Both the position numbers and the translations under genes were made by a program. This document shows positions 1 to 7,936 of a stretch of DNA of 12,772 nt, one piece after another. This DNA comes from Candidatus Poseidoniaceae archaeon (GTDB lineage: Archaea; Thermoplasmatota; Poseidoniia; Poseidoniales; Poseidoniaceae): positions 1-12,772 of the forward strand of contig DUJK01000119.1 of NCBI GenBank assembly GCA_013329925.1, read 5' to 3'. Below the pieces are notes generated by a model that saw only the letters and a list, made by a program, of their open reading frames with translations, did no database searches and was not told the DNA's origin. How positions within the stretch are numbered: the first letter of the stretch is position 1; every line of letters starts with the position of its first letter.

Positions 1-1
1 T

Positions 2-3000
2 TTTGAAAGTCAACTAGAGAACACTACAATAGAACATATTTTCTTGGCAGATTTCAATAATGATGGTTTTGACGATGTAGTATATTCCGAGCCGCATGCA
101 GATTCTCAAAACCATATTGACAACGGCCGAATATCTGTTCACTATGGCTCTGAATTAGGCTTATCAAATACACCAGTATTGCTATTTGAAGGAGATGCAA
201 ACTCCACATTTTCAGGTCAGGGGTTAGCGGTTGGTGATTTTAACGGGGATGGGTTTAGCGACCTCTCCATAGGGTCTCCCGGATTTACCAACAATAATGG
301 AATTGTAGAATTTTCATTTGGTTCCCAAGCAGGCTTATCTGAGAATTTAGTCATAGTCGATGGAATCTCCAACCCCTCTACCACAGGTGAATCATACGGG
401 TCTTGCTTAGAGTATGTTAAGGATCTAAACAATGATGGCTATGATGACATAATTGTATGTTCAATAGATCATGATTCTAACGGCGATAGTGGTTTAGTCG
501 AGCTATTCTTTGGTGGCTCACAATCTAATACATGGGTGAAAATGGATAGTCCAAACCAATTACTTCAAGGTAAAAATTATGGCCAATCAGTGTCAGCAGA
601 TGGAGATTTGAACGGGGATGGGTTTGTAGATTTAGTCATAGGAAATACCGGTGATTTACAAGACAGTTCCGGCTTTTCTTCGGTAGAAATAAGATATGGT
701 TCAGCAACCGGATTTGATTACGATCCAAATTCACAATTTCAATCTACGATTCCAGGAACTTTATTTGGCTATAAAGTACAAATAATCAACGATTTAAACA
801 ACGATGGCTTTGATGAGTTGTTTATCTCAGAACCGTATAATACAACTAATGATTTCAATAGTGGCAACGTTTGGGTATTTTATGGCAATTCATCTGGAAT
901 TAATAATCTTCCAGATGACCGAATTTATGGGGGCCCAAATCAACTTCTAGGTTTGAATTTTGCTTCTGCTGGCGATTCTAATCAAGATGGTTATGCTGAT
1001 TTTTTGATTACTAGAAGAAGTACCCCTACTAATACTAACATCGACCTATACCTTGGTTCTCAAACAGGATTTGTGAATAATGGTTTGATGGTTAGTTCCG
1101 GTGATTTAACATTAGGACAATCGATCAGTAACTTTGGTGATTCTAACAACGATGGATTATCCGAGTTCTTGTATTCATCAAACATGGTGAATGAAAATCA
1201 GACATATTTGTCAATAATAGATCACATTACAAGAACTCTTTGGGACATTACTGAATATCCAATACCTGGTGAAATTTCGGGTGGAATTATTCAATCCTCA
1301 GCAGATGGTTCGCCAACAATAATCTGTAAGTTATCTGATAACTCAAAAACCAACATCATAAAAATAAATCTAGGGAAAGGTTCGCAAGCAAATACTTGGA
1401 TTTCTCAAAATATAACTAACCCAACAACTAATTCTTGGGATGCAGTAAATTTTGAATTAACATCCTCTGGAGAACCAATTATATTCTATTATGATGAAGG
1501 ACTAGTACAACGAACCTATGATTCTTACACCGGACTGGAGTCACAAATAGCACTTTCATACAGCGATATCACTCACCTTTCGTCAGCGATAAATAACGAA
1601 GGCAAACATTTCATTGTATATTATTCACCTAACAGTAAAGAACTATTCTTGAACACTAACAATGGTACTGGTTGGGTTGAACAATTAGTCGCCTCTAATG
1701 TAGAGATTTCCACCAATGTTGAATTATTATTCAACACCTCAGGACAGCCAAGAATAGTATACATTGATGATCTGTCTAACGAGATTGTAATAGTTGAAAA
1801 TAATCTACAATGGTCAAGTCATTCAATAAGCACACTGAACTCGATTCCTTCAGGATATTTTGCTTCGATGATGGTTGATGATGAAATCCAAATCGCGACC
1901 ATTCTAGATGATGGACTCTCAAGTAATCTCACCTTACTAACATGGAATGGAACACATACAGAGAGCGAATTTATTGCTTTAGAGACGGATATAACTACCA
2001 ATTTCTCATTGATAAAAGATGCCGAAAACACAACAATTTTAGCAACGGTATCCTCTTCAGGTTTGTTCGTTTTGTATGAAAAATCAAATGGTTCTAACAC
2101 CTGGAATTCAAATCTCTTACCTCAGCCAAGTGGCTTTGCTAGCAATAGTGTAAAAACTTCTACGCATGATAATTTGACCCTTGTTGCGATAAATAGTGAA
2201 AACAATTCATTATTTGTAAAAAATAATAACGTTTGGAATCCCGTTTCTAATTTCCCAGTTTCAACAGAAAGTGACTTTATTTTATTATCAAACAATTCTC
2301 ATATTATCGTGATTGCTATTGATACTGAAACAGATAAGCTGACATGGAATTCTATGGAATACAAAGCCGACCTAGAATTAACTAATAGTTGGCATACTGG
2401 TAGTTTTGGCGATACTGCCACAGACTCACAATTTTCTTTCGAGCGAAATCAAGATGATTCTTTTTCCTTGACGGTAAAAAACCGAAATACAAATGTTTTA
2501 TCCAGGGTAAACCTATATCTCGACCAAGATAGTGATTTTATTTTCGATGAAATTGATGAATTAGTTAATGTTCCCAATCAGTGGCTTGATACTGACAGTG
2601 ATGGATACGGCGATAATACATTGGGACCCTTATTCGACAATTGTATAGATCAAATAGGTCAATCATCAATTTTGTATTTTGGTTGTGTAGATACTGATAA
2701 TGACGGGTACGATGATCTAAGTGACAATTGTAATACCGCATACGGCGAATCGTGGCTTGGCAGATTAGGGTGTTCAGACTTTGATCAAGATGGATGGTCA
2801 GATTACAGCTCATCTTATCCATTTGGTGATATATTTGTTGATAACTGGAAACAAGCTTTCGATTCAGATGGTGACTCATACGGTGATAATCACGGTCCAG
2901 ATTGTTGCGAAACTTGGTATGACCAAAACGCTGCTCCAGGAGATGAATTCCCGTATAATCCTAGGCAATATAGAGATTATGATGGTGATGGATACGGCGA

Positions 3001-5149
3001 TAATTCTTCTGACTTCATAACCGGTGATGCTTGTAAGTTTGATTACGGCACCTCATATCGTGATCGCCTTGGATGCACCGATACTGACGGTGATGGTTCA
3101 TCAGATCCAACCAATTATTGGAACTCTAGTCTAGGTGCAGATTTATGGCCAGCAGATTCTACTCAATGGGCTGACTCTGATGGTGATGGTTTTGGCGACA
3201 ATGGTTCAAAAAATGCAACTAACCCCGATTATTTCCCCAACAATATCGCTGCTGCACAAGATTCAGATGAAGATGGATATCCGGACACGTTTACCGATTA
3301 CTATAATGGTTCAAATGCTGATGGATTACAAATAGATGGTTGCCCATTAGTTGCCGGAAACTCATCCAACCCATATTACGGCTGTCTTGATTCGGACGGT
3401 GATAATTATCGCGACATATACACTTTTGACATCAACCCAGATACGGGCCTTAGAGAAAACCAATCAGGTGATGCATTCCCGTTCAATCCACAACAGTGGA
3501 CAGATACTGACGGTGATGGGTTTGGTGACTTTCAAAGCGGTGACAATGCAGATGTATGTCCCCAAGTGGCTGGAGTAATTAACGGGACCTTTGGGATGGG
3601 TTGCCCATTGATTGACGGGAATGATGATGACGGAGATTTTGTCATAAATGAAGAAGATTTGTGCCCAAATACACAAACAGGATTAACTGTTAATCTTGAA
3701 GGATGTGCATTAAATCAATTAGATTCAGACTTAGATGGAGTAAGTGATGCAGATGATGTATGCCCCTCGACTTTCCCACAAGATCCTGTGGATCCTAATG
3801 GATGTAGCCAAGTACAAAGACAAATAGATACCGACTCAGACGGAATTTATGATTATCTTGATTCGTGTGAAAATACTCCAAGCCAGGAAGTGTCAGACGA
3901 ATTTGGTTGTTCGGCATCGCAAAAAGATACTGACGGTGATGGGGTTACTGATGACACAGATGTTTGTCCAGATACTGAAATAGGTTATCCAGTACTAGTA
4001 GATGGTTGCGTAGATGAAACTGCATTAGAATTTGATTGGGATTCTGATGGTTATTCGGGCCAAGATGATTTATTCCCGTTCGAAGATACTCAATGGTTTG
4101 ATTCTGACTTAGATGGCTATGGGGATAATATTCTCGGGTTTGAGGGGGATCAGTGTCCCAATACATCAGGCAATTCTACTGCTGATAGATTTGGTTGTCC
4201 AGATAGTGATTCAGATGGTTGGTCTGACCCAGACGACAATTGGGCAGCATCACCAAGTGGCATAGCAGATGCATTTACTGATGATGTTACTCAGTGGCGA
4301 GACCTTGACGGTGATGGTTATGGCGACAATAGTACCGGTAATAACCCCGATTTATGTCCTACAACAAATTCACAGTATAGAAACTCAGTTGATTTGCAAG
4401 GTTGTGCAAACAACGAACGAGATTCAGATGGTGATGGCTTGGTTGACAGTCTTGACAATTGTCCAAATGAGGCAAAGGGCTTAGACGGGTATGTAGATGG
4501 TTGTCCGTTAGAAAAACAAGAATCATCTAGTGAAACTACTGAAATATTTGGCTTGTCAATACTTAGCTTTGTGGCTATTTGTTTAGTTGTAGTAATTTTA
4601 TTCATACTCTTGGTTATTCTTCGTAACAGAGATATTGATGAGGAATGGTATGAGGAGGATGATGATTCCGATGATGATTATCAAGAAGGTAATCTAAGTT
4701 TCCTAGATAAACCACGTGGACAGCCAACACAGCGCCCTGCTCCTAGTCAAAGTAAAGCCCAACCATCCCGTAATGGGCCAACTGGAGGCCCTCCCAGTTT
4801 TTCATCAGCGCCAAAAACCCCAGCTGCTGCGCCATCTTATGCACCCGACATTTCGCAAAAACAAGCACTTAGAGAGAACTTAATCACGGCTCCAAAGGCT
4901 TCCAAAAAGGCGAAAAAAGTCAAGAATAGCAACGGCTCAACTAAAAGAGTTAAACGTGCGATTGCTGAACCAGAACCAGATATTTTCGAAAAAGTAAGCC
5001 AGTCAAAAATTGATAGTGCGGTAACAAGCCTTGCTGATTTGATAGGTGATGGAGATGAAAGACAATTGTTAATGTACTTGCAAGATAAAGGTTGGAATGC
5101 ACCACAATCTCGTGCTATTATCAACATGGCGAAAAAGGGAAGGAATTGA
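2..5149 (+). CDS. Giant membrane-anchored surface protein: FG-GAP propeller, second propeller-like region, TSP3-type repeats, single TM helix, cytoplasmic tail (5' partial)
   Basis: The frame is open to the left edge, so the N-terminus and any signal peptide lie outside; the TTG at 44 is not a convincing start. Domain order by nucleotide position: seven FG-GAP-like blades with D-x-N-x-DG-(F/Y) calcium loops (about 50-1200); eight or nine loosely repeated units of about 45 residues, probably a second beta-propeller (about 1250-2515); a long Asp/Gly-rich region of thrombospondin type 3-like calcium loops with regularly spaced Cys (about 2520-4506); one transmembrane helix (about 4544-4621); a strongly acidic juxtamembrane patch (4631-4690); a Pro/Gln/Ser/Ala then Lys-rich linker; and a short helical C-terminal domain (about 4970-5146). 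Asn-x-Ser/Thr sequons are frequent in the part before the helix, as expected of an archaeal surface glycoprotein. The inferred topology is a large extracellular part with a cytoplasmic C-terminus. The layout recalls an integrin alpha chain, but homology is not claimed. Ligand and function are unknown; adhesion or sensing is a guess. Confidence 0.88.
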   Translation, partial: FESQLENTTIEHIFLADFNNDGFDDVVYSEPHADSQNHIDNGRISVHYGSELGLSNTPVLLFEGDANSTFSGQGLAVGDFNGDGFSDLSIGSPGFTNNNGIVEFSFGSQAGLSENLVIVDGISNPSTTGESYGSCLEYVKDLNNDGYDDIIVCSIDHDSNGDSGLVELFFGGSQSNTWVKMDSPNQLLQGKNYGQSVSADGDLNGDGFVDLVIGNTGDLQDSSGFSSVEIRYGSATGFDYDPNSQFQSTIPGTLFGYKVQIINDLNNDGFDELFISEPYNTTNDFNSGNVWVFYGNSSGINNLPDDRIYGGPNQLLGLNFASAGDSNQDGYADFLITRRSTPTNTNIDLYLGSQTGFVNNGLMVSSGDLTLGQSISNFGDSNNDGLSEFLYSSNMVNENQTYLSIIDHITRTLWDITEYPIPGEISGGIIQSSADGSPTIICKLSDNSKTNIIKINLGKGSQANTWISQNITNPTTNSWDAVNFELTSSGEPIIFYYDEGLVQRTYDSYTGLESQIALSYSDITHLSSAINNEGKHFIVYYSPNSKELFLNTNNGTGWVEQLVASNVEISTNVELLFNTSGQPRIVYIDDLSNEIVIVENNLQWSSHSISTLNSIPSGYFASMMVDDEIQIATILDDGLSSNLTLLTWNGTHTESEFIALETDITTNFSLIKDAENTTILATVSSSGLFVLYEKSNGSNTWNSNLLPQPSGFASNSVKTSTHDNLTLVAINSENNSLFVKNNNVWNPVSNFPVSTESDFILLSNNSHIIVIAIDTETDKLTWNSMEYKADLELTNSWHTGSFGDTATDSQFSFERNQDDSFSLTVKNRNTNVLSRVNLYLDQDSDFIFDEIDELVNVPNQWLDTDSDGYGDNTLGPLFDNCIDQIGQSSILYFGCVDTDNDGYDDLSDNCNTAYGESWLGRLGCSDFDQDGWSDYSSSYPFGDIFVDNWKQAFDSDGDSYGDNHGPDCCETWYDQNAAPGDEFPYNPRQYRDYDGDGYGDNSSDFITGDACKFDYGTSYRDRLGCTDTDGDGSSDPTNYWNSSLGADLWPADSTQWADSDGDGFGDNGSKNATNPDYFPNNIAAAQDSDEDGYPDTFTDYYNGSNADGLQIDGCPLVAGNSSNPYYGCLDSDGDNYRDIYTFDINPDTGLRENQSGDAFPFNPQQWTDTDGDGFGDFQSGDNADVCPQVAGVINGTFGMGCPLIDGNDDDGDFVINEEDLCPNTQTGLTVNLEGCALNQLDSDLDGVSDADDVCPSTFPQDPVDPNGCSQVQRQIDTDSDGIYDYLDSCENTPSQEVSDEFGCSASQKDTDGDGVTDDTDVCPDTEIGYPVLVDGCVDETALEFDWDSDGYSGQDDLFPFEDTQWFDSDLDGYGDNILGFEGDQCPNTSGNSTADRFGCPDSDSDGWSDPDDNWAASPSGIADAFTDDVTQWRDLDGDGYGDNSTGNNPDLCPTTNSQYRNSVDLQGCANNERDSDGDGLVDSLDNCPNEAKGLDGYVDGCPLEKQESSSETTEIFGLSILSFVAICLVVVILFILLVILRNRDIDEEWYEEDDDSDDDYQEGNLSFLDKPRGQPTQRPAPSQSKAQPSRNGPTGGPPSFSSAPKTPAAAPSYAPDISQKQALRENLITAPKASKKAKKVKNSNGSTKRVKRAIAEPEPDIFEKVSQSKIDSAVTSLADLIGDGDERQLLMYLQDKGWNAPQSRAIINMAKKGRN
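50..1200 (+). repeat. Seven FG-GAP-type beta-propeller repeats (protein level)
   Basis: Seven copies of a D-(F/L/S)-N-x-DG-(F/Y/L)-x-(D/E) loop start near 50, 233, 419, 603, 788, 970 and 1136, a period of about 160-190 bases. Most are followed by a blade ending in (Y/F)-G-(S/N/G)-x-x-G. This is the integrin alpha N-terminal/FG-GAP pattern, with the Asp/Asn loop a likely calcium site. Seven copies would make one complete propeller, although further blades could lie beyond the left edge. Confidence 0.85.
2521..4506 (+). repeat. Thrombospondin type 3-like calcium-binding repeat array (protein level)
   Basis: About twenty DxDxDG-type loops occur in tandem. Two flavours are interspersed. One has the classic TSP3 form: a D-x-D-x-DG-x-x-D loop, usually followed by D-x-C-P and then a G-C. 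The other is QWxDxDGDGYGDN-like, with seven copies near 2574, 2839, 2947, 3146, 3477, 4074 and 4275; several are preceded by F-P plus a short Asp/Asn stretch. The Cys residues are mostly paired (D-x-C then G-C), which suggests disulfides in an extracellular, calcium-stiffened stalk. Confidence 0.85.
3080..3942 (+). repeat. Identical 17-bp DNA repeats inside the calcium-loop array
   Basis: GATACTGACGGTGATGG occurs exactly at 3080-3096, 3503-3519 and 3926-3942. A copy with one change (C for T) lies at 6226-6242 in the EF-hand of the next gene. The three exact copies encode the same D-T-D-G-D-G loop with the same codons, and their starts are exactly 423 bases apart. Confidence 0.7.
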
Positions 5150-5197
5150 ATACTTTAGGTATGACTTTTCATAGGTGAGATGACTGGGTAAAATATT

Positions 5198-5205
5198 GGG
5201 GTGAT
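5198..5205 (+). promoter_or_regulatory. Shine-Dalgarno-like site that decides a GTG start
   Basis: GGGGTGAT differs by one base from part of the extended archaeal Shine-Dalgarno sequence (AGGAGGTGAT) and ends three bases before the GTG at 5209. The same frame has a TGA stop at 5176-5178 and no other start codon in between, so GTG 5209 is well supported. Confidence 0.7.
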
Positions 5206-5208
5206 ATT

Positions 5209-6714
5209 GTGGCTGAACCGGTACTAGAAGGCGCATCACTACCAGATGGTATTGAGGTTGATGAGGCTGCTGCTTATTTTGGTGTGACTGAGTCATCTGA
5301 TATTGTCCATACATTGATGTCAATGGATCGAAACCAATCAATAAGTGAATTTTTCAGCATGGTCTCAGATATCATTCTAAAACCGGGAGAATTTGATTTT
5401 GAAGAAGCTAGTCAAGCACTATCTTGCGAGGGCGGTGAAATTTACTATCTTGTATCTGGACATCTTGGTTTAATGAGTTTTGGCGACCCTATTCTACATT
5501 ACCTCGGATTGCCAAATTCACTTGGTGAAGACTCACCAAATGAGAAACCAAATATTGACAAAACCCAATTTGATTCGCTCAGCCGCATCGCAGATCCAAT
5601 GAATATACTGAAAATTTTAGCCATTGCCAATAATACGGGTGGGTCACAAGAAGTCATGAAGTATTACTTGACCATGAGTGATTTAATGCAAAATGTTGAA
5701 TCAAATGTAGTAACCCTAACCAATATTGCAGAAGAGTTTGATGCATCATCAGATGTCATTGGCCATACCTTGCCAATTTCTGTATTAGCAGGCTCATCTA
5801 TAGATTTATCCAAGGCAATTGCCACCTCCACATTGGGAGTCGAGAAAGCAGCGCCAAAAGCAACGCAACAACTCGAACAATCAATACAATTACCAGAAGT
5901 AGGAAAGGCACCAGCTGACAAAGAAGAGGAGGCAACATCTTCTGTTCCTTTGCCAGGACAGTCAAAACCAGCAGTGATAGTTGAAGAGAAAGTTGAGACA
6001 ATAATTGAGACAGAACTTAGTGACCGAAAGGCTGCAAAAGCAACTGAAAATGCATTTGAGGGTGCTTTTGGTATAGCATCCGAACCAGCGGAACCTCAAG
6101 ATACTGTTCAGGCAGAAGATGTCGAAGATGAGGTAATTACCGAGGCTGTAGTGGAAGAAATGACTGCAGATGAACAAGTAAGTGAAGAACCATTTGTCAG
6201 TGCTGCAGAGATGTTTATTCAATCAGATACTGACGGCGATGGCACCTTATCTGTTGAAGAATTATCACAAGCAAGCGGCTTATCAATTGAAGAGGCTGAA
6301 GAAATTCATGAATCTGCAGATTTGGATGATGATGGGTCAATGTCACTTTCGGAATTTGTCGCCTCACCAGTAGTTGAAAAAGTTGCTTCAAACCTGCCAA
6401 AACCAGTTGCTCCCGTACGACGCCCAGTTAGCCTTAGCGACCAGCCCAAGACCCAACAATCTCATGCCACAGTAAATCCTCCTCAACCTCAACAATCATT
6501 CCCCCAACAACCAATTAGCCGGCCAATACCGCCACAAAGTCTTAATCCACTACCGATTAATAGGCCACAACCAATCAATCAACCACCACCACAATCATGG
6601 AACCAACCTGTTCAGCCAACAATTCGTTCGGGAGTCACATGCCGCAGTTGTGGTATTGGCATTGACCCATACTGGCGTTTTTGCCCAGTGTGCGGCGCCC
6701 AAAATTTAGGTTGA
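5209..6714 (+). CDS. EF-hand and zinc-ribbon protein of unknown function
   Basis: 501 residues with no signal peptide and no transmembrane helix, so probably cytoplasmic. Residues 1 to about 215 form a mostly helical region I do not recognise. An acidic, Ala/Glu-rich low-complexity stretch follows (about 215-330). A paired EF-hand comes next, with loops at 340-351 (D-T-D-G-D-G start, E at position 12) and 371-382 (D-L-D-D-D-G start, E at position 12); both have all the usual calcium ligands. A Pro/Gln-rich linker spans about 395-470. The C-terminus is a zinc ribbon with C478, C481, C492 and C495 (CxxC, 10-residue spacer, CxxC). The start is a GTG backed by a Shine-Dalgarno site. It follows the giant surface protein gene by 59 bp on the same strand and may be cotranscribed with it. 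A role in calcium-responsive protein contacts at the membrane is inference only. Confidence 0.85.
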   Translation: MAEPVLEGASLPDGIEVDEAAAYFGVTESSDIVHTLMSMDRNQSISEFFSMVSDIILKPGEFDFEEASQALSCEGGEIYYLVSGHLGLMSFGDPILHYLGLPNSLGEDSPNEKPNIDKTQFDSLSRIADPMNILKILAIANNTGGSQEVMKYYLTMSDLMQNVESNVVTLTNIAEEFDASSDVIGHTLPISVLAGSSIDLSKAIATSTLGVEKAAPKATQQLEQSIQLPEVGKAPADKEEEATSSVPLPGQSKPAVIVEEKVETIIETELSDRKAAKATENAFEGAFGIASEPAEPQDTVQAEDVEDEVITEAVVEEMTADEQVSEEPFVSAAEMFIQSDTDGDGTLSVEELSQASGLSIEEAEEIHESADLDDDGSMSLSEFVASPVVEKVASNLPKPVAPVRRPVSLSDQPKTQQSHATVNPPQPQQSFPQQPISRPIPPQSLNPLPINRPQPINQPPPQSWNQPVQPTIRSGVTCRSCGIGIDPYWRFCPVCGAQNLG

Positions 6715-7842
6715 TTAAATATCCAACACAAATTCACCATCTTGCAGGATTTGTGAATCGTCAAGCCATACATTAGCGCCAGTAAGGACTCCAGGAATAT
6801 GAATTCCAACCGCTGAGTTCCCGCCAAGAGCAGTGTTATCACCGATAGAGAAGTAACAGGTGCCAAGTCGCTTTTCATCTTCTAGAACATTACCACCCAT
6901 TCGTGCTTGATCATTCATGCCAAAACCAAATTCAGCAACAGTCCATACATTTTCTCGGTCTTTGCTGCGTAATTTTTTTGCGACTTCGCCAAATTCTTGC
7001 CTAATATTAGCAGCAATAGTGCCACCCTTTACATCAATGACAATACCGTTTTCTATCTGTAGTTCGATATTTTGGTCAAGTAGTGAGGAATCCCATGAAC
7101 CGTTGATAATCAAAGTTCCATTCATAGTGCCTTCTCGAGGCATAATGAATGCTTTCCCAGCTGGAAGGTTGGTAAGCATCCTTGGACGATTACAAATTCC
7201 ATTATCATCAAGTTTCCATTCACGCCAATTAACTTCGAAGGTAATCTCAGTGCCAAGTTTTGATTTGACATTGACAATTCTACGCCTTCTGAAATGTGGT
7301 CCCAAATTGCTAATTCTTTTCTTGACGTTGTTAAAATCCGCAGCCATACCGCCGTGAGTAAACATATCCACTGTTATACCTGGCATTGTCGCAACTCTTG
7401 CCCCATCTCTAAGCGCTTGCCTAATCGCTTTGGTATGGGTTAGTGAGTATTTTGTTGGAGCTAATATCACCTGTTGCTGGCGCATCAAATTAGCGACCGG
7501 AGATGGTGGTTCTTCTCCATGATGTTTGGCTTTTGGCATCACGATAAGTAGAACACGTTCAGATTTTTCAATGGTTGCTGCATGCAGTGCTTGTCCAATT
7601 TCTCCAGTTGTAGGATCACAGACAATTAACACATTTTCACCTCTACGGATATCCATACATGTCTCGACCACCATTTTGGCAGATCCAGCCAATAATTCAT
7701 TGATGGAATTTTCATGCTTTGTATCCTGAATATTGTCGCTGGAAGCCGCTTCGGCTTGGATAACGGAATCAACCATATCATTCAGGTCGGTTTGTGAATC
7801 ATGGGGAGTTTCTTCAGGAATATCCTGTTTTTTCCTCGCCAT
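6715..7842 (-). CDS. M29/aminopeptidase T-like (COG2309) family protein with altered metal site
   Basis: 375 residues. After a hydrophilic N-terminal extension of about 48 residues, the protein follows the COG2309 pattern. This family includes thermophilic aminopeptidases (AmpT/AmpS type) and the NicX-type dihydroxypyridine dioxygenase. Recognisable segments are NLPAG (225-229), the VAEFGFG segment around E304, the DEKRLGT segment (322-328) and the S-I-G-D-N to H348 region. By motif alignment to what I remember of the family, the first metal-binding Glu is K230, the His of the H-(I/L)-A-(I/L)-G motif is Y330, and the Asp of the HxD motif is P350; E304 and H348 are kept. Peptidase activity is therefore doubtful. 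The ATG start lacks a clear Shine-Dalgarno site; an in-frame stop lies 20 codons upstream, with no ATG, GTG or TTG between. The extension is poorly constrained, so a later start (Met23 or Met57) is possible. The gene converges on the EF-hand gene and diverges from the M32 peptidase gene. Confidence 0.8.
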   Translation of the reverse strand: MARKKQDIPEETPHDSQTDLNDMVDSVIQAEAASSDNIQDTKHENSINELLAGSAKMVVETCMDIRRGENVLIVCDPTTGEIGQALHAATIEKSERVLLIVMPKAKHHGEEPPSPVANLMRQQQVILAPTKYSLTHTKAIRQALRDGARVATMPGITVDMFTHGGMAADFNNVKKRISNLGPHFRRRRIVNVKSKLGTEITFEVNWREWKLDDNGICNRPRMLTNLPAGKAFIMPREGTMNGTLIINGSWDSSLLDQNIELQIENGIVIDVKGGTIAANIRQEFGEVAKKLRSKDRENVWTVAEFGFGMNDQARMGGNVLEDEKRLGTCYFSIGDNTALGGNSAVGIHIPGVLTGANVWLDDSQILQDGEFVLDI

Positions 7843-7936
7843 GGATGATGCATAGCGAAAGAGGTCTTCAATGTGTGTGCGACGTTGCCAACTTTCCAGT
7901 GGTTAAGTTCTTGAGGGTGATTTTTGTCCATGTAAT
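7843..7936. promoter_or_regulatory. Divergent intergenic region between the COG2309-like and M32 peptidase genes
   Basis: These 94 bp must hold the promoters of both divergent genes. I see no convincing archaeal TATA box; the best AT-rich patch on the plus strand is around 7903-7909. The right end carries a Shine-Dalgarno-like GAGGGTGAT and an ATG-TAA start-stop pair just before the M32 start. Confidence 0.45.
7913..7921 (+). promoter_or_regulatory. Shine-Dalgarno-like site upstream of the M32 carboxypeptidase
   Basis: GAGGGTGAT is a close match to the extended Shine-Dalgarno sequence. It lies 15 bases before the ATG at 7937, longer than usual, but only 8 bases before the ATG at 7930, which is followed at once by TAA. 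No upstream ATG, GTG or TTG is in frame between 7937 and the TAA at 7904-7906, so ATG 7937 remains the best start. Confidence 0.55.

Noticed and set aside
44..46. TTG as the start codon of the giant surface protein
   Set aside because: The frame is open upstream to the window edge, the TTG sits at the beginning of an FG-GAP repeat, and a secreted protein of this kind needs a signal peptide. The gene is simply cut off.
2565..2879. Open frame antisense to the calcium-loop repeats (104 codons, minus strand)
   Set aside because: It is a by-product of the repetitive GAT/GGT codons on the plus strand, has no recognisable features, and similar shadows occur along the whole repeat array.
5180..5191. 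Three-codon reading frame (ATG ACT GGG TAA) upstream of the EF-hand gene with AGGTGA before it
   Set aside because: The AGGTGA is only one base from the ATG, too close to act as a normal ribosome site, and the GTG at 5209 has its own better-placed site. Chance is the simplest explanation.
6917..7357. 146-codon plus-strand open frame inside the COG2309-like gene
   Set aside because: It lies wholly antisense to a gene with clear family motifs, and its composition looks like a reverse reading with no domain.
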